Below, piece after piece: positions 11,944 through 25,099 of a DNA stretch of 64,000 nucleotides. Each line of letters starts with the position of its first letter. Position 1 is the stretch's first letter. The stretch is taken from NCBI GenBank assembly GCA_961205875.1, contig OY540813.1, positions 19,129,001 to 19,193,000 on the forward strand, in the 5' to 3' direction. A program made the translations under genes and the position numbers. Below the pieces are notes generated by a model. It was not told where the DNA came from. It did no database searches and was given only the letters and a program-made list of their open reading frames with translations. Source of the DNA: Sialis fuliginosa (lineage: Eukaryota; Arthropoda; Insecta; Megaloptera; Sialidae).

Positions 11944-14500
11944 ATGTTACACAGTTCAAACTACTTACTTACTTAACTTAATAGATTTTGAGAGTCTCTG
12001 TTTTATTGCATTTAGTATATATACATATATATTGATCATGAAAATACATTGAGAAAAGGGCATTAACCAATAGGATTTCCAGCGGCGCCGACAAAGAACC
12101 AAAAAACATCAGTGGTTCGGTGGAAAAAATGTTAAAAATCATTACTCATCAAAGATTCATATCAGAAGAAGAAACAAAGAAAATAGAAATGTATAAAAAC
12201 TATATCTGACACCTGGGTACTGCCATTTTGTTGTACATTAGGCGGTTTGGTTAATCACAAGTAACACTTTTATAGTTAGCCAGATTGTTTCTCAGAATAA
12301 TATTAAATTATGACTAAATGCAAAGTTCTGATTGGACGATTAGTGACAGCGTAAAAGCCAATTATATTTTCTAAATACAGAGTATAATGTGTAGTTAGTT
12401 AATAAAAGTAGGGTTATAGTTACTGTTTTGTTTTAAATAGGTACCAATATAAAATATTTTAAATTGTCACATTGTCTAATACAACTACACACGATGCAAG
12501 TTTATTATAAAAATAAAATAATGCAAAAACATCATTTTTAATTGTAGGTACCTACTCTATAAAAATTACATAATTCTATTGAGAAATTAATGATTGATTT
12601 AATTTTTGTTTCTACGAATCAAATCATTAACAAATAAATATATACAGGATGATTTAAGGCTGATGTGCCAAAAATTAACATTAACGAAGTTATTTTCAGA
12701 AAAAAACTTTATATGAACATGTGATCAAAATTTTTCCTGATAATAATGCTACAGCCTTCTAAAGATTTTGTCCAATATTAGTTTTTATTTAATTACCTTC
12801 AGAACCCATCGTGATACAGTTGTAAAATTCAATAATCTGTTTACTATGTATTACAATGGGCTGCCAAGATTTAAAATGAAATCCAATTTTAGGTAAATTC
12901 TTTGGGAGATTGTAGTGCCACGAAGAGTTTCCGGGCACAAATTCATCTAAAGTTTGTTGTTTAAAATAACTTCCTAGATTCACTATTAAAGTTCTATAAA
13001 TTTAATAACTAAATAACAGTTTTATTATATAATATTGTTTAATTTACGCCAATTTAATTAAAAAACCCATACATATATAGTTCCAAAAGTAAGTTAAATT
13101 ATCTTATATGCATATACTTATCTATAGTATATACATAAACAAGTATTTTGAATATTTTAAATTAGATCGATTTTATGTTTCATTGTGCTAGAAACTCTAG
13201 TCTTAATGCAACGCTATTATTAAAACTAGTTCGCAAATAAAGGTATCTAAAATCAGATATAGTGTTGTTAAATGACTTGGTAAATGTCTTAACCTAAATT
13301 TAGAAACAAATAGTAATTTATGTTTTTGGATAGCTGTATCAGTAAACCTTTTGTCGTTTTAAATTGTGTATAGAATAGTTTGCAAGCCATTAATTCAAAC
13401 ACACTTTTTACGCAGCCTTTTTAATAAATACCTAGCTATAGCGTCATGATTCATTTATCTGAATGGCAATATATTTGGCTTTTGATATCATGCTATTTCT
13501 CTTTATTATGCCATAAAAATAACATTGTCGTTATTTGAACAATTTTAATAAACACCATAAAGTATTCAAATGTAATGCCTGTCATAGTTAACCATTTAAT
13601 TTTTATACAATATTATTAAAAAATATTAATTCGAAATTTTTCATAATACGGGTATGATTATTTTTTCGTATATTTTTAATTTTTTGACAATTTCAATCAA
13701 ACTTTTTCTTTTTCTGCTATGTAAAAGCAAAATGACGTTTAAAATATCAAAATGGCATTTAATATGCCAAAGTAAATAGCGATTTAAAAAAACAAAACAT
13801 GATTTTTTAAATGAAATTGAAATAAATCTTTGTAAGAGAATATTTATAACTAACATTGTGTTGTAGTGACCTATATTATAAGAAATTGAATGCTCTACAA
13901 AAAAGATTCTATAAAATTTTCACGTAATATGTATCGTTCTTAAGATATTTTGAAAAAATCAAAATATTTTGAGATGTCACCCCTCCCCCTTACACACGAT
14001 TTTGATAATTTTTAAATGGGACCGTCCTCAAAGCAGACCCAATCAACCAACCAAGTTTCATTAATATCAGTTAAGTGGTTCATGAGTTGTGTGTTACAAG
14101 GATTCAGGGAACAGATAGACAGACGGACACGAAATGGAAAGATCAAGTTAAAATTTTGAAATCGGAGAACAATTTTTTTTATCTCATTTTTAAACGATCA
14201 CAAAGCTTCTCGTATCTTCGATATGGTGAGGAAGCAAAAATGATCTTTGAAGAAAAATACCTCGATTTCACCTCGGTCTACCCTACCTAATTTACAAACA
14301 TCACATAAATAACATTTAAAAACTATTTTTTGTATTTGTAAAAAAATTATTTTTACCTAGAACTCAAAAATTCATTCATATATTATTTTAAAACCTTGAA
14401 CATTTACAAATAAGTATATATTTTTTTCAAAGAACTTGACATAATTTGACATTGTCCGAATACAGGTATGTAGTTGGCACACGGTAATGACTATGTGTGA
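11944..14500. other. Intergenic DNA with decayed repeats
   Basis: Bases 12645-12980 share short strings with the MITE at 44711 (acaggatga; gaagagtttccgg) and look like one arm of a decayed element. Bases 13880-14290 hold a decayed repeat whose tail contains 'acagatagacagacggac', a type of end often seen on insect non-autonomous elements. No gene is supported. Confidence 0.4.
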
Positions 14501-14504
14501 TATA

Positions 14505-14645
14505 TTTTATTGACAGTGGTGTTGTTTTACAATTTTGAGTTCTCGGCAGTTTCCGGTTTGACTTGCGGACACTTCAGAACTGGCGACGGTAACCAAATCA
14601 TGTCTGCGTCTTGGCTACCGACATCGTAAACTGTTAACTGCAATA
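14505..14645. promoter_or_regulatory. Unique G+C-elevated island
   Basis: This is a short non-repetitive stretch of mixed composition between A+T-rich blocks, about 10.5 kb upstream of the Islet promoter. It contains a ttgacttgcgg segment and the inverted Myb-like strings gtaaactgttaactg. No exon is recognised. Regulatory function is only an inference from composition. Confidence 0.2.
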
Positions 14646-14966
14646 AAATATTATGACTTGAGGAGTCGACAGTTATACTCTGTTCCAGTAAAAATATTTT
14701 TGTTCCTAAAATATGCTACCATATATTATACATTTTTTAAATTTACTTGTGGGTCGATCGAATACAAAAATAATGTTATCTACAATATGAAAAATAGAAA
14801 ATTGATATTTTTTAGAAAGATATATACTGATTGGTTTAGGAAATTATCTATATTTTTTTTCGAAAATTACTTTAAAATTAGATAATCGATGAAATGAGTT
14901 ATATTGAAATAATTTTTTTATTTTTTTATTTGGGTGTGTTTTGTCCATCGAGTCGACAAAATTAAA

Positions 14967-15522
14967 TCTTTATAAAATATATAAAAATGAATGTTCGTTC
15001 GAATTATTGAACCGATTTCAGTGCGGTTTTCATCAATAGTTAGATCATTTTTCTGTGCAGTATCGTGAATGTCGAAAAATTGGATGATTTTTGACACATG
15101 TTAACAATTAAATATATTGATTGAAAGTTTAAATATAAAGAAACATTTCACATCTAAGAAAGGTAAAATATTAAAATTGATTAATATTGTAGCTAATTTT
15201 TTATTTATTTTCATTTAAATTCTAAGACAGGACCTGGTGTATTTTAGGAGCTTAAAAATATAATTTTAACGATTTTCTCAGTAACTACTAAACGGATTTT
15301 ATTTCGGTTTTCATTAATGGATAGGTTAAGTTTAGTTGTATAATTTGTGGATATTTTGTGTAAATTAATTTAGTAAATTTAAAAAGTCAGAAAAAAACAA
15401 TTTGCAGTGAACTGTGTGTTGTGGGCAAATTGGGTGGTTATGTTGATTGGGTATGTTGAATATTTTAGGTCACTATGATTTTGTGGATATTAACCCGGTT
15501 AACACCGAGTCCAATGCACTAG
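14967..15522 (+). mobile_element. Non-autonomous Helitron, copy 1
   Basis: The 556-bp element starts with TC (tctttataaaatatat...) preceded by host A, and ends with CTAG followed by host T. These are the hallmarks of Helitron insertion between A and T. About 9 bases before the CTAG is the expected 3' hairpin, acccggttaacaccgagt (7-pair stem, one mismatch). The 5' part contains the string atgaatgttcgttcg, usual for this class. There is no Rep/helicase coding sequence. Copy 2 is at 51435-51971 on the other strand. Confidence 0.75.
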
Positions 15523-16189
15523 TATAATATAAAGAATGAATAATATACTTGAGTACTTTTATGATTTTTTGTAAATTATATAACTGTTATATAAAGTCTC
15601 CAGTTCTTGTATTACTTAAAACAGTCGTAAAACAATCCAAAAAATATACTTTATATTTAAATTTTCAATCAATATATTTATTAATTATAATAACTCCTGT
15701 TAGTTTTTATGGCCAAACCTTTGCAAATTTACTAAAAAAATCTACTTACGAAGATAAGTAGATTTGAATGTATCTGAAATAACATTTAAATCAGTACAGT
15801 AGTGAACTTCAACACCCTTGTAAAAACTCCCTCCTCAAATTTAATCTTTAATCTATCCACTCTTGTATTATTAAAATACTTTCTCAAAATGGATTCGTTA
15901 TGGAACAGTGTATAGTAGCTATACATCCACATAACAAACAGTATTTTTTCTCTTCATAACACTGATATAAAATATGGCTCACTTAAGACATGCTGAGTTG
16001 TTTTGGGGTGATACTTTTAAAGAAACACGTTTTTACAAGGTGGCGCTATCATCTACATCCGGTGCAGTAAAAACCACTAGGACGGGAAAATCTCGGGAAC
16101 ATGAATGAAGAAGGGTACAAGAAAGAACAGGAAACTTGGATGTTACTTTAATTAACTTATTTTACTCTCAGAAGTGTTATAAAGAACCA

Positions 16190-16390
16190 TTCACACGAAC
16201 GAGTTTATCATATCATAGATGCACACGAGATGAAACGACGGTTATTCTATCTCGTCTCGGTCTCGAATTTTATAACTGTTAGTCTCGTCTCAATACCACC
16301 TCGAAAAAATTGAGTTCATTTCTTCTCGTAAAAAATTTGTTAGTCTTATTTCGTTCACGTGACCGAGAAAAATCTTGGTCTCGAGTGAAT
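16190..16390. repeat. cgagacgaga repeat family, copy
   Basis: A segment of about 200 bp rich in variants of ctcgtctcggtctcg. Related segments lie at about 20475-20560, 21555-21670, 34010-34140, 45650-45840 and, split by a Helitron, 51285-51434 plus 51972-52110. The shared motif occurs in both orientations inside each copy, which suggests a foldback element with internal repeats. Class unknown. Confidence 0.55.
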
Positions 16391-19300
16391 TTTTTTTATT
16401 TATTCTCCTGTGTAAGTAATAAAATATAAAGTTTTTTTTTTACTTTTTTAAAACGAAAATTATAAATAATGTTGATATCGTCTTGATCTTGTCAAAATTT
16501 TAGACGATCTCAAATCTCTATACCTACTATAAGCACATGCTTTAAATTGAACATTTGACGAAAAGTTAATTGACAATATATATTAATAAGAGGTAGTTTA
16601 TGTTTACAACCATTTAATTAAGTATTATAGAGAACGAGCGAGGCAATAAGTATTATAATGTTTTCAGAAATCAATTGTTTAAATAAGTACTTATGCACTT
16701 GTTCCTTGCTAAGATTGAAAATGATTTAATATTTTCTATTAATTTTAAATATAATTTTACTTTATAGTTTTTGTTATATTTATAACTGATTTATCTCTAA
16801 AAAGTTTCTATTTACAAGCTTTTTATTAACTTCATGTGTTAGTATGCTTAGGTCAAATATTTCAATCGAAATTTCGACTATAATTCTAATCAAGGCTGGT
16901 GACAATGCAATATTTTATTATTTATTATTATATTTAATAATGTTCTAATGGGTATGAAATGAAAGGGTTTGACGAGTAGAATTCGATAAGCTATGTCGCG
17001 TCATCCTAAATCCAATATTATAAATAATATTTTTTACATATAAATTATTTTATTTTTAGCTGAATAGCGATTATCTTCAAAGGAATTAATACAATTGATA
17101 TAAATATTGCGATTATTTTTAAATTTTGCACTTTGTGCAGTGCAAGTATTTATTAATTACTTAAGTACATCTGTATTATTGCAGTTATAATTTAATCTAT
17201 TAAATTTACTAAGGTTTTATCGAAATAACACCAAATCAATCTGTATTTTGTATCTTGTTACGGATTTATCAAATCATAGTTTAATATATAATTCATGTTT
17301 AATATTCTAATGTTATCATTTTTTATCAACATTTTTATATTTAATTTGTGTATATTTATTCTTTTGATGTAAGATCATGCCGATTTATATGATATACTCA
17401 TATATAATTTATTTATAATAGACCTTGTGGATTATCTAAGACTTATATTTAAACCAAATCTATAATTCGAATAAGTATGCTACTGCCAACTTAAAATTGA
17501 ATTTTCGAGTTTAATTTTTATCTTTATTAATATTACTGCACTATTTTTTAAATTAATTGCTTAATTTAAATTTTAAATTTATTGGTTAATTTAAAAAGTT
17601 CTCAAAAATTTGTTTTTTCGAAAAAATGAAAATCGACCTTGGAAACATCCGTATCCGGTTGAAAGATTGTTTCAAAAATAGGAGGTTTTCTTCCCAGACA
17701 AAAATTAATCTTAAATAAGTATAAAATTTCACCCTTCTACGATTTGTTGTACAGACAGACAGACACACAGACATCAGGGAAGGTCAAAATGGATAATATA
17801 ATAATTACTCACCTACTTAATTATACTATAAGTATGTATATTTCATATACATGAATGGGTATATATCTAAATCTAAAGTTTTAATATTTAATTGCATACT
17901 ATTCGGGTATAGAAAAATTTTACTTACAATGTACCTACTATGTATAATATTATATGTATTAATAATTCTGCGATACTTATAACAATTCTCAGCTAGCTGT
18001 TAAATGTTTAATGAGTAAGTACTACAATACCATATTTAAATAAGCGTGATTTCTATAAGTATTAATTTTTTTTAGAATCTAGCATATGGATCACTTGAAA
18101 AATTGTCATAGTTATTTATTATATAGTCTGAAGTCTGAAGTGTTTGGTTTTGGATAGAAAAAAATACATCTGTTCATTTTCAAGTGTTCCTTTTCGGAGT
18201 TTTCTTATCTGGCAAGGCGGCTTCTTTTAGCATTCGAAGAGTGTGTGTTTTTTCATATATTTGATAACGTTACAGGGACGACTTGTGTCTTGAACAAGCA
18301 CTCAAATATTATTAGAAAATATATACTCTTAACAAAGCCAAAAATTGTATGTAATAACCCCGATGTACATAGATCTTGAGTTCCCATTAATTTCTTGCAC
18401 AAAACATAATATACATTATATATACCTAACCTTTAAGCTGTAATGATAAAGGTCTGGTTTGAAAAAAAAATGAAAAATAAACAATTATAGCATTATAATA
18501 ATTCTAAAAGAGCAACATTTTTTTCAATATCTACTATGGTTCTCGAGATATCTGTATTCTTATATAAACCGGGGAAATAAAAAAATATTTTCACAATAAG
18601 TTCTACTTGGGGCTCCCTGAGTTAGCTTAAGGTTCAGTTCGGGGGACTTTTGGGTGGTAAAATTAAAATATTTCCTCTTACTCTACATTATGGCATAAAC
18701 AATTTCTATTACCAAAAAACAGTAAAATGTCAAGTGTAATGTTTTTTTATTACAAAAACAAACATGTACGTAACAATAATATGTACAATATTGTAAATAC
18801 TTATGTATGTAAATATTATTTTATGGTTTTCTTAGTATAAGGTATACAATAAAATATGTACCTACGTATTTGTGTATATACCATATGTGTTCGAATTGAA
18901 TTAAACTAATGTATCCAAATTACAGTATATACCTATACATAATATATTGTATACTGTGAAAACATTGATAATATTTTCTTTATTTGTTCATTGTATCGAA
19001 CATATAAAGACACCGAATTCTTTTAACTTGCCGCTTGGTTTATCTCAGATTATATTATTTGTATATCGACATTTACACGATTATACCTAATATATGTATG
19101 TATCTATTTTTAATACTTAATTTGTTTTAATTCATACCAGATGGTAAACATGAAAATGCAGACCAAATTTTGAAATATTGTTTCTGGAATTATCGAATCG
19201 TAAGTAATTTTTTTCATTCTATTGTTTATAATTCAATATATTTTAGAAGGTGGAAGTACTGTCATCATATATCTTATCTTATCTATTATTCAATAGAAGG

Positions 19301-20474
19301 GGGTGGGTGAGAGGGAGTATTACAAAAATAAACTAGTTGTCATTAGAATCATAGAATTTTACGACGTGTATTTTATTTAATATACGGATTTAAGTACTTA
19401 TATTTAGAGCTGGATTTAGTGCGGGGCCATAGGCTACAACAAATGTTAGGCCCCTTGTATATAAGTAAAATAAATCAAAGATAAAAGATAAAGATAAATC
19501 AAGATAATTTATGATATACACAAATTGCATCAGTGATTCTCAAATAATGAATTTGTTAATAGAAAAATATTATTTTAGGATTCTAAATTTAAATCATCCC
19601 ATAGATTTTAGAACTTTAACAAATAATAAGCATTGATAAGAAAGTATAAAAGAATTCCAACTGGGATGACACGAATTTTCTTATTTTATATTAGAGTACC
19701 TAGTAACTTTGAGAACCACTGTAGTATTCCTATACAGATAAAGTTGCGAAAAACTTTTTATTTTTTTATTGAGTTTATGATGACATAACTCTGTACAAAA
19801 GTTAAAAATGTAAAAGGCACTGGATAGTAAAGATTCCAGAACTTTAGGGTTACAATGCTTTTTAGCAATATCTATTTTTATACTTATATAGATTATATTA
19901 TTATAGATATACATATATGTATACTTATGTAATTAATATAATTCTATCCTTTTTTACTGAACTCTTGGAATAAGAATTCCATGATATAGAATAAGAAAAA
20001 AATCCTGCCCTATTTATACTTAAAAACCTAACTGATTTTTTTTCTAATTTTAACAAATTTGTCTATTCAAGAGAATAATCTTTTCTGAATAAGTATTTGC
20101 AAGCAAGACGTATGGCGTAAACAAAGCCGAAAACTTACAATTTCTTGTTTACCTACATCCCTGTATTCATTTCTGTGATATTTAACGCTTAAAGTGGCAA
20201 AAATATATATTTAACGAATTTTTAACGCTTCAAATATATTCCTATTATTAATGTTTAGAATTGTGTGTTAGAATTCATAATGACATTTTCTTTTGATCGG
20301 TTTTCTATTATTTGTTATCTTTTGTATTTTAGAATTTAGTTTTTATTGTTATTGTATAATAGGTAATTGAGCTGGTAAAAATCAAAAGCGACTATTTTTT
20401 TAGTTTTATATAATGAGTAGGTGAATGATATCTGTTTTCCAGAAAAAGCGTTTAATATTTAATATTTTTATTAG

Positions 20475-20560
20475 AGATTGACGAAATTATGGCCTAATTT
20501 CGGACGTGATGAGATCTAGTCGATATTAATTTTGTTGAGCAGTTTTGTCGAGATTATCAG
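20475..20560. repeat. cgagacgaga repeat family, short copy
   Basis: A decayed segment (acgtgatgagatctagtcga..., ttgtcgagat) matches part of the repeat best preserved at 45650-45840. It abuts the TIR element at 20587. Confidence 0.35.
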
Positions 20561-20586
20561 TATTAAAAGACTATCAATTATATTAT

Positions 20587-21161
20587 TATCCTGAGCAGAA
20601 ATTTGTTACGGCAAGCCGGAATACAGTCAGGGCCGGATCAGGCTCTATTACGAAAAGCCCAGGCATTCAGATGTGAACCTGATCAGATTCTGATAAGAAA
20701 TGACCTATTAGGGCATTTCCGATTAGGTTCGGATAAGGAGAATTGTATTTCAGCCCTTTTAAGGCATTCCATGTCTTAACTCATCCGGCCCTGGTACGAT
20801 TAACCGTATTAAGACATTCCATGTTTTAACTCATCCGGGCTTGATATGGTTGCTTGATTTTGACCATATTAAGGCATTCCGTTTGATATAACAGTGGTAA
20901 AAATAACGTAGACCTGATTGATCAGGCACGAATAGAACTGCCTGATCAGGACCGGATTTGATTAATCAGTTCATGGTCGGATTCGGACAGCCCTAGTCAT
21001 AATAAGGCCCAGATCAGGAAAACTTGATCCAGCACGGATGCGAACAGGTGTTACATTTTGGATCCAGTTCGGATCAGATTTTCCTGATCTGAACCTTATC
21101 ATGACTAGGGCTGGCCGGATCCGACCCGGACTCCAGCCTTAGCAAATTTCTGCTCGGGATA
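20587..21161. mobile_element. TIR element of about 575 bp with internal tandem repeats
   Basis: The ends are tatcctgagcagaaatttg and caaatttctgctcgggata, near-perfect inverted repeats. Inside are several copies of a motif with 'aaggcattccatg' and 'ttaactcatccgg', and many inverted ggatcagg/cctgatcc words, so single strands would fold extensively. G+C is clearly higher than the surroundings. No ORF is seen. The superfamily is not determined. Confidence 0.65.
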
Positions 21162-22334
21162 GTTGATAGACTACAATACCTACATATATTTTTACAGTAA
21201 AATCTCAGTTAATATTTACGATGTGAGTAAAATTGTACTCTAATTAATGCCCATACAGTATCCATAAAGAAATTTTATGATGAAAAAAATAATTTTAATA
21301 TCTGTTCTTAAAAAATCGTTAAAAATATATTTATAAGTAACATACTTTTGATTACATGTCTTTGCTATTAATGATAGTAAAAATAGTTCGTAAACTTTCA
21401 GAAATTATATCACATCAATATTTTAATATGGACCACAAAAAATGTCAATTATTCTATAAAATGTCAAAGAAACTTTTTTATAAAGCTTCTTCTCATTGTC
21501 AGTTATTTGTGACATATCTGTTTTGAAATAGGTAGGTATATCATGTATATAATCTATATGTTGATAAATGTTAGAACTGCGTGCGAGACGAGATGTAAGT
21601 ATTCGTCTGATGAAAATTGAACTCTCATCCAAAAAGCTAATCTCGTCTCGACATGTAGGCAGTTCTACTAACCGCAGCAATATTACTTTAAATTAAATAA
21701 ATAGAGCGTTTTTATTTGGAAATTTTCACCCATCATTCATTGTTTCATTCTTTCGAAAGAAACAATAAATTTTTTTGTCAAATTCTAATGCTATTTACAA
21801 GTAAATGCATAGGTCTATAAGTATAGATGATAGGTATATGATTAGGTATAAACATTTTGTAAATTTTAAATTGATTTTGTATAAAAAAATTCTTGATAAT
21901 CAAGATAACGTCGCGGACTAAACTAATTAGGTACTCAGGTGGGCCTTTTGTTCTCGTTTTCTATAGATTATACTTTAGGCAATTACCTAGAGCCTCGAGG
22001 TAAAGGAAGGAAGCTGACGGGTGCCTGGTATAAAAAAAATAGAACATAAAAGGTTTTCGGTTACTGCGATGACAAAAAATAATAGTTTTGTTATAAATTT
22101 TGCAATTTTTTTTATATTCAACAAAAATATATATATATTTTTAGAGGGACCTCGAATAATTATTTTGCCAAAGACTCCCTACTTTCGTAACACGCCACTG
22201 AAACTATGTCATTTATGCGTGAAAACTATACAAGTATATTATTATCTATGAGAAACACTACCTTTAACGGTTAAGGTGGCAAAAATCTATATATTTTAAC
22301 GTATGCCTTTAGTTACCTACAATTCCTGAAGATT
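21162..22334. other. Intergenic DNA with repeat fragments
   Basis: Bases 21555-21670 hold a cgagacgaga family segment. Bases 21975-22200 look like a decayed MITE (gcctcgaggtaaagg near the left, cgccactgaaa at the right). An 85-codon minus frame over the first segment and a 76-codon plus frame over the second arise from repeats and are not genes. Confidence 0.4.
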
Positions 22335-22530
22335 ATTCGTGTGAATTTCAGCGTGTACAAACCCACAGTGACATTTCCTTGTTTTGCAGACACGCGGTTA
22401 CGTGAATTATCCTATGTGTGTTTTTGTCATTGTGATAATCCCTGCAGCACATTTTTCCATTGTACTTTTGTGTTGTTCATTTCGCATCGTTTAACAATTC
22501 GTGTTAGCCTTATTACTGCCGAACTATTAT
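22335..22530. promoter_or_regulatory. Unique island 3 kb upstream of the promoter
   Basis: A non-repetitive segment of mixed composition contains acgcggttacgtg and tcattgtgataatccctg (a GATA/homeodomain-like tgataatcc). An open frame of 63 codons with a Cys-rich stretch runs across it but shows no domain. Proximity to the Islet promoter makes a regulatory role possible. Low certainty. Confidence 0.25.
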
Positions 22531-22967
22531 AAAGCTACTAGTGGCCCGTCATAAAATCTAATACCATTTGTACTGGTAGTTTGGAACCATTTTTTACTCT
22601 AATACCTAAATAAAAATCGCAATATATAGTCACATATTTTTATTTTATAATAGAAGAGTATTTTGCCTGAAATACAATAAGCATATATATATGCATAGGC
22701 AACCGTATATTATAAGTATATTGATATAAAAAAAACACTATTCCTACTAAGGAGTTAAATTTTGGAAAACCCTTTTTTATTAGGTGCTTACGTCATTAAA
22801 GGAAGACACTCCTAAAAATTCACGTTTTTAGGTTCTCTTTATAGGCATACCGAATTTGCTCATGCGGATCCCATGAAAACCCCATAAGAATTAAAATTAG
22901 AATGAATATATACTACTTATATGATTGCTGGTGAAAAACTCCGGGTAGCTCTGCGTTCTGCATTATC

Positions 22968-23012
22968 TTCTTGACGACGTTTCGGTCGGATTCTATCGGC
23001 CATCTTCAGGTA
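22968..23012 (-). ncRNA. Hammerhead-like ribozyme relic (Penelope type)
   Basis: On the minus strand CTGAAGA (plus 23003-23009) is followed by an imperfect hairpin ggccgat...atccgacc and GAAACGTCGTC (GAAAC at 22979-22983). The arrangement and the GAAACGTCGTC string are typical of hammerhead motifs in Penelope-like retroelements. No coding part is seen; it is a fragment. Confidence 0.45.
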
Positions 23013-23036
23013 TATATACCTATATATGACTGTATA

Positions 23037-23873
23037 TACTAGGGTGTGCCAAAAAAATCAACTATTTTTTTTTTCAAAAAGTTCTTGAAATTTCGTTAGA
23101 AGATATCAAAATAAAAATTCAGTCAAAATTTGAGCCCTTAATATCAATATTTAGAGGTCGCGAACTGAATTTTTCGATTTTTCATTTAATTAACACGGAA
23201 AAAAAATTTCTAGAAAGTTTGGATTTTTATTTCTCTCGATTGAACGAACTCCATCGAACGAACAATCAATATTCTTACAGGAAATTGAACGCTGAATAAA
23301 AAAGGTCTCTTATCATTTTTTGAAAAATTCAATCCTCCGAAAGTTAATTAGATAATTTAGGCACAACTTTTAACGATTCATGTACTTGAAAGTCCCATTA
23401 TTTTTTTTTTTTTTTAAAACTAATTATCAATTTCGATATTCTATTTTGTCGGAATTGGATATTTTTTAAAAATCAATAACAATTTTCCTCTAAACATTAA
23501 TAAATTTACCGTAAAAGTGAAATAATCCACAAATTTGCAATAAGCTCAACTTCAACCTTGAATAACTTTCGGAGGATTGAATTTATCAAAAAATGATAAG
23601 AGACCTTTTTTATTCAGCGTTCAATTTCCTGTAAGAATATTGATTGTTCGTTCAATAGAGTTGGTTCAATCAAGAGAAATAAAAATCCAAACTTTCTAGA
23701 AATTTTTTTTCCGTGTTAATTAAATGAAAAATCGAAAAATTCAGTTCGCGACCTCTAAACATTAATATTAAGGGCTCAAATTTTTACTGAATTTTTATTT
23801 TGGTATCCTCTCACGAAATTTCAAAAACTTTTTGGAAAAAAAAATTAGTTGATTTTTTTGGCACACCCTAGTA
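23037..23873. mobile_element. Long foldback DNA element (about 837 bp)
   Basis: The two halves are near-complete inverted copies. The ends are tactagggtgtgccaaaaaa and ttttttggcacaccctagta. Inner segments also pair, for example attgaacgctgaataaaaaa near 23285 against the complement near 23610, and the cctccgaaagtt region near 23335 against 23565. Flanking ta on both sides fits a Tc1/mariner-type TA target. Only a short non-palindromic spacer remains at the centre, and no transposase is encoded. Confidence 0.8.
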
Positions 23874-24008
23874 TATACTATATAGGGTGGTATGATGTAC
23901 CTATATAATATCATTGCTATAGACCTATAGGATATATATACATTGTAGGATATACTATGTTACGAAACATTAAATACATTGATAGCGAGAGTTAACTTAC
24001 ATCTACTT

Positions 24009-24190
24009 TTAGGCACGTAAGTGTTTTTCATAAGACATACCTAATTTAGGCATTCCCCTTATTTTCGACATAAGAGCCTCATTAGAAATGTTTGGGGCAT
24101 ACCTACTTTAGGCATATACTTCTTATTTTCGACATAAAAGTCTCATTAAGAGTGATTGGGGCGTACCTAATTTAGGCATTCTCCATCGTT
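24009..24190. repeat. Tandem repeat of about 65-75 bp
   Basis: About 2.5 units in direct orientation share 'cataccta(a)tttaggcat', 'cttattttcgacataa' and 'gcctcattag'. Units differ by several substitutions, so the array is not recent. Confidence 0.6.
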
Positions 24191-24362
24191 ATCTCTTCAA
24201 AACCTCATGCTTCCTTATAGGCTAGTCGAGCTACTACTTATAGAGGTATCGACTTTCCATTTTCTCGTAGGGGCACAAAAAACTCCCCATCCTACCCCCT
24301 GGATTCAACATTGACCTCGATTTCTGTAGGATTTTCTGTAGGATTCTCGAGTCTGTAGAATC

Positions 24363-24700
24363 GCGGCGCGCCAAGCTGAGATAAGTAGGTATTAACTATT
24401 CAACATATAGGTATTTGTTAATTTATCAATTTTAATTTGTTACTAATAGGGGAAGGGGGTCTCGACGGTCTTAGGATATTTAATAGTTTTAAAATTAATG
24501 ATGTAGGTATAAGCTATAATTAAAAAAAAAGTTGAAGTATGTAGGATCGCGCCAAGCTGAGATATTAACTGTTCAACTTATTTGTTAATTTATCAATGTT
24601 AATTTACATTTTCGGCGATTTTTGAACATTTTTTAGGGGGAGGGGGGCGGAATAATAAATCTCGCACAGGGCGCCAGACTTGCTAAGGCCGACTCTGAGT
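24363..24700. repeat. Local direct duplication next to a TIR-like end
   Basis: The segment beginning gcgccaagctgagat at about 24366 recurs at about 24548, followed in both by ttatttgttaatttatcaat-like sequence. The second copy runs on to ctcgcacagggcgccag and tgctaaggccgactctg, an end also found at about 39476-39512. This looks like a decayed non-autonomous element with a local duplication. Confidence 0.45.
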
Positions 24701-25099
24701 ATACGGTATATGTATATATGGTTATTCGTCATATTATAAAATACATTACCACTGCCTAGAGCACGGGAAAAAACGTTAGGGAAATAATTGGTACAGCGCG
24801 GGCGTCGTTTGAAGGGGCTGTAACGCTACATGGTGCAGAAAAAAATACAAATTGTTTTATAAACGATTACAGTAACAACAAAATTATATATGATTGTACA
24901 ATAAAAGCTGCATTTGCATTAATTTGAATATCTTAACACACAATCGTCTTTTTTATAAACAGATAAAATTACAACCGCAATTTGTACAAAATATATACAC
25001 GATAATCCAGTATTTGCAAGCAAAATAAGCAACACAACAAGTACATAAGGTCATAAAATTGAAATGTATACATATCACAGAAAATCAGGCTGCAGGCCT
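24701..25099. other. Spacer upstream of the Islet promoter
   Basis: A+T-rich sequence with a short G+C-rich stretch (agcgcgggcgtcgtttg) at about 24796-24812. No gene is seen. It probably forms the proximal upstream region of the promoter. Confidence 0.4.

Larger units (their letters stand above)
15523..20587. other. Intergenic A+T-rich DNA
   Basis: No gene is seen. One copy of the cgagacgaga repeat family lies at about 16190-16390. A decayed repeat at about 17580-17790 ends in 'acagacagacagacacac'. Bases 19405-19460 resemble a decayed hAT-type end (gcggggccataggc). The remainder is low-complexity A+T-rich DNA. Confidence 0.45.
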
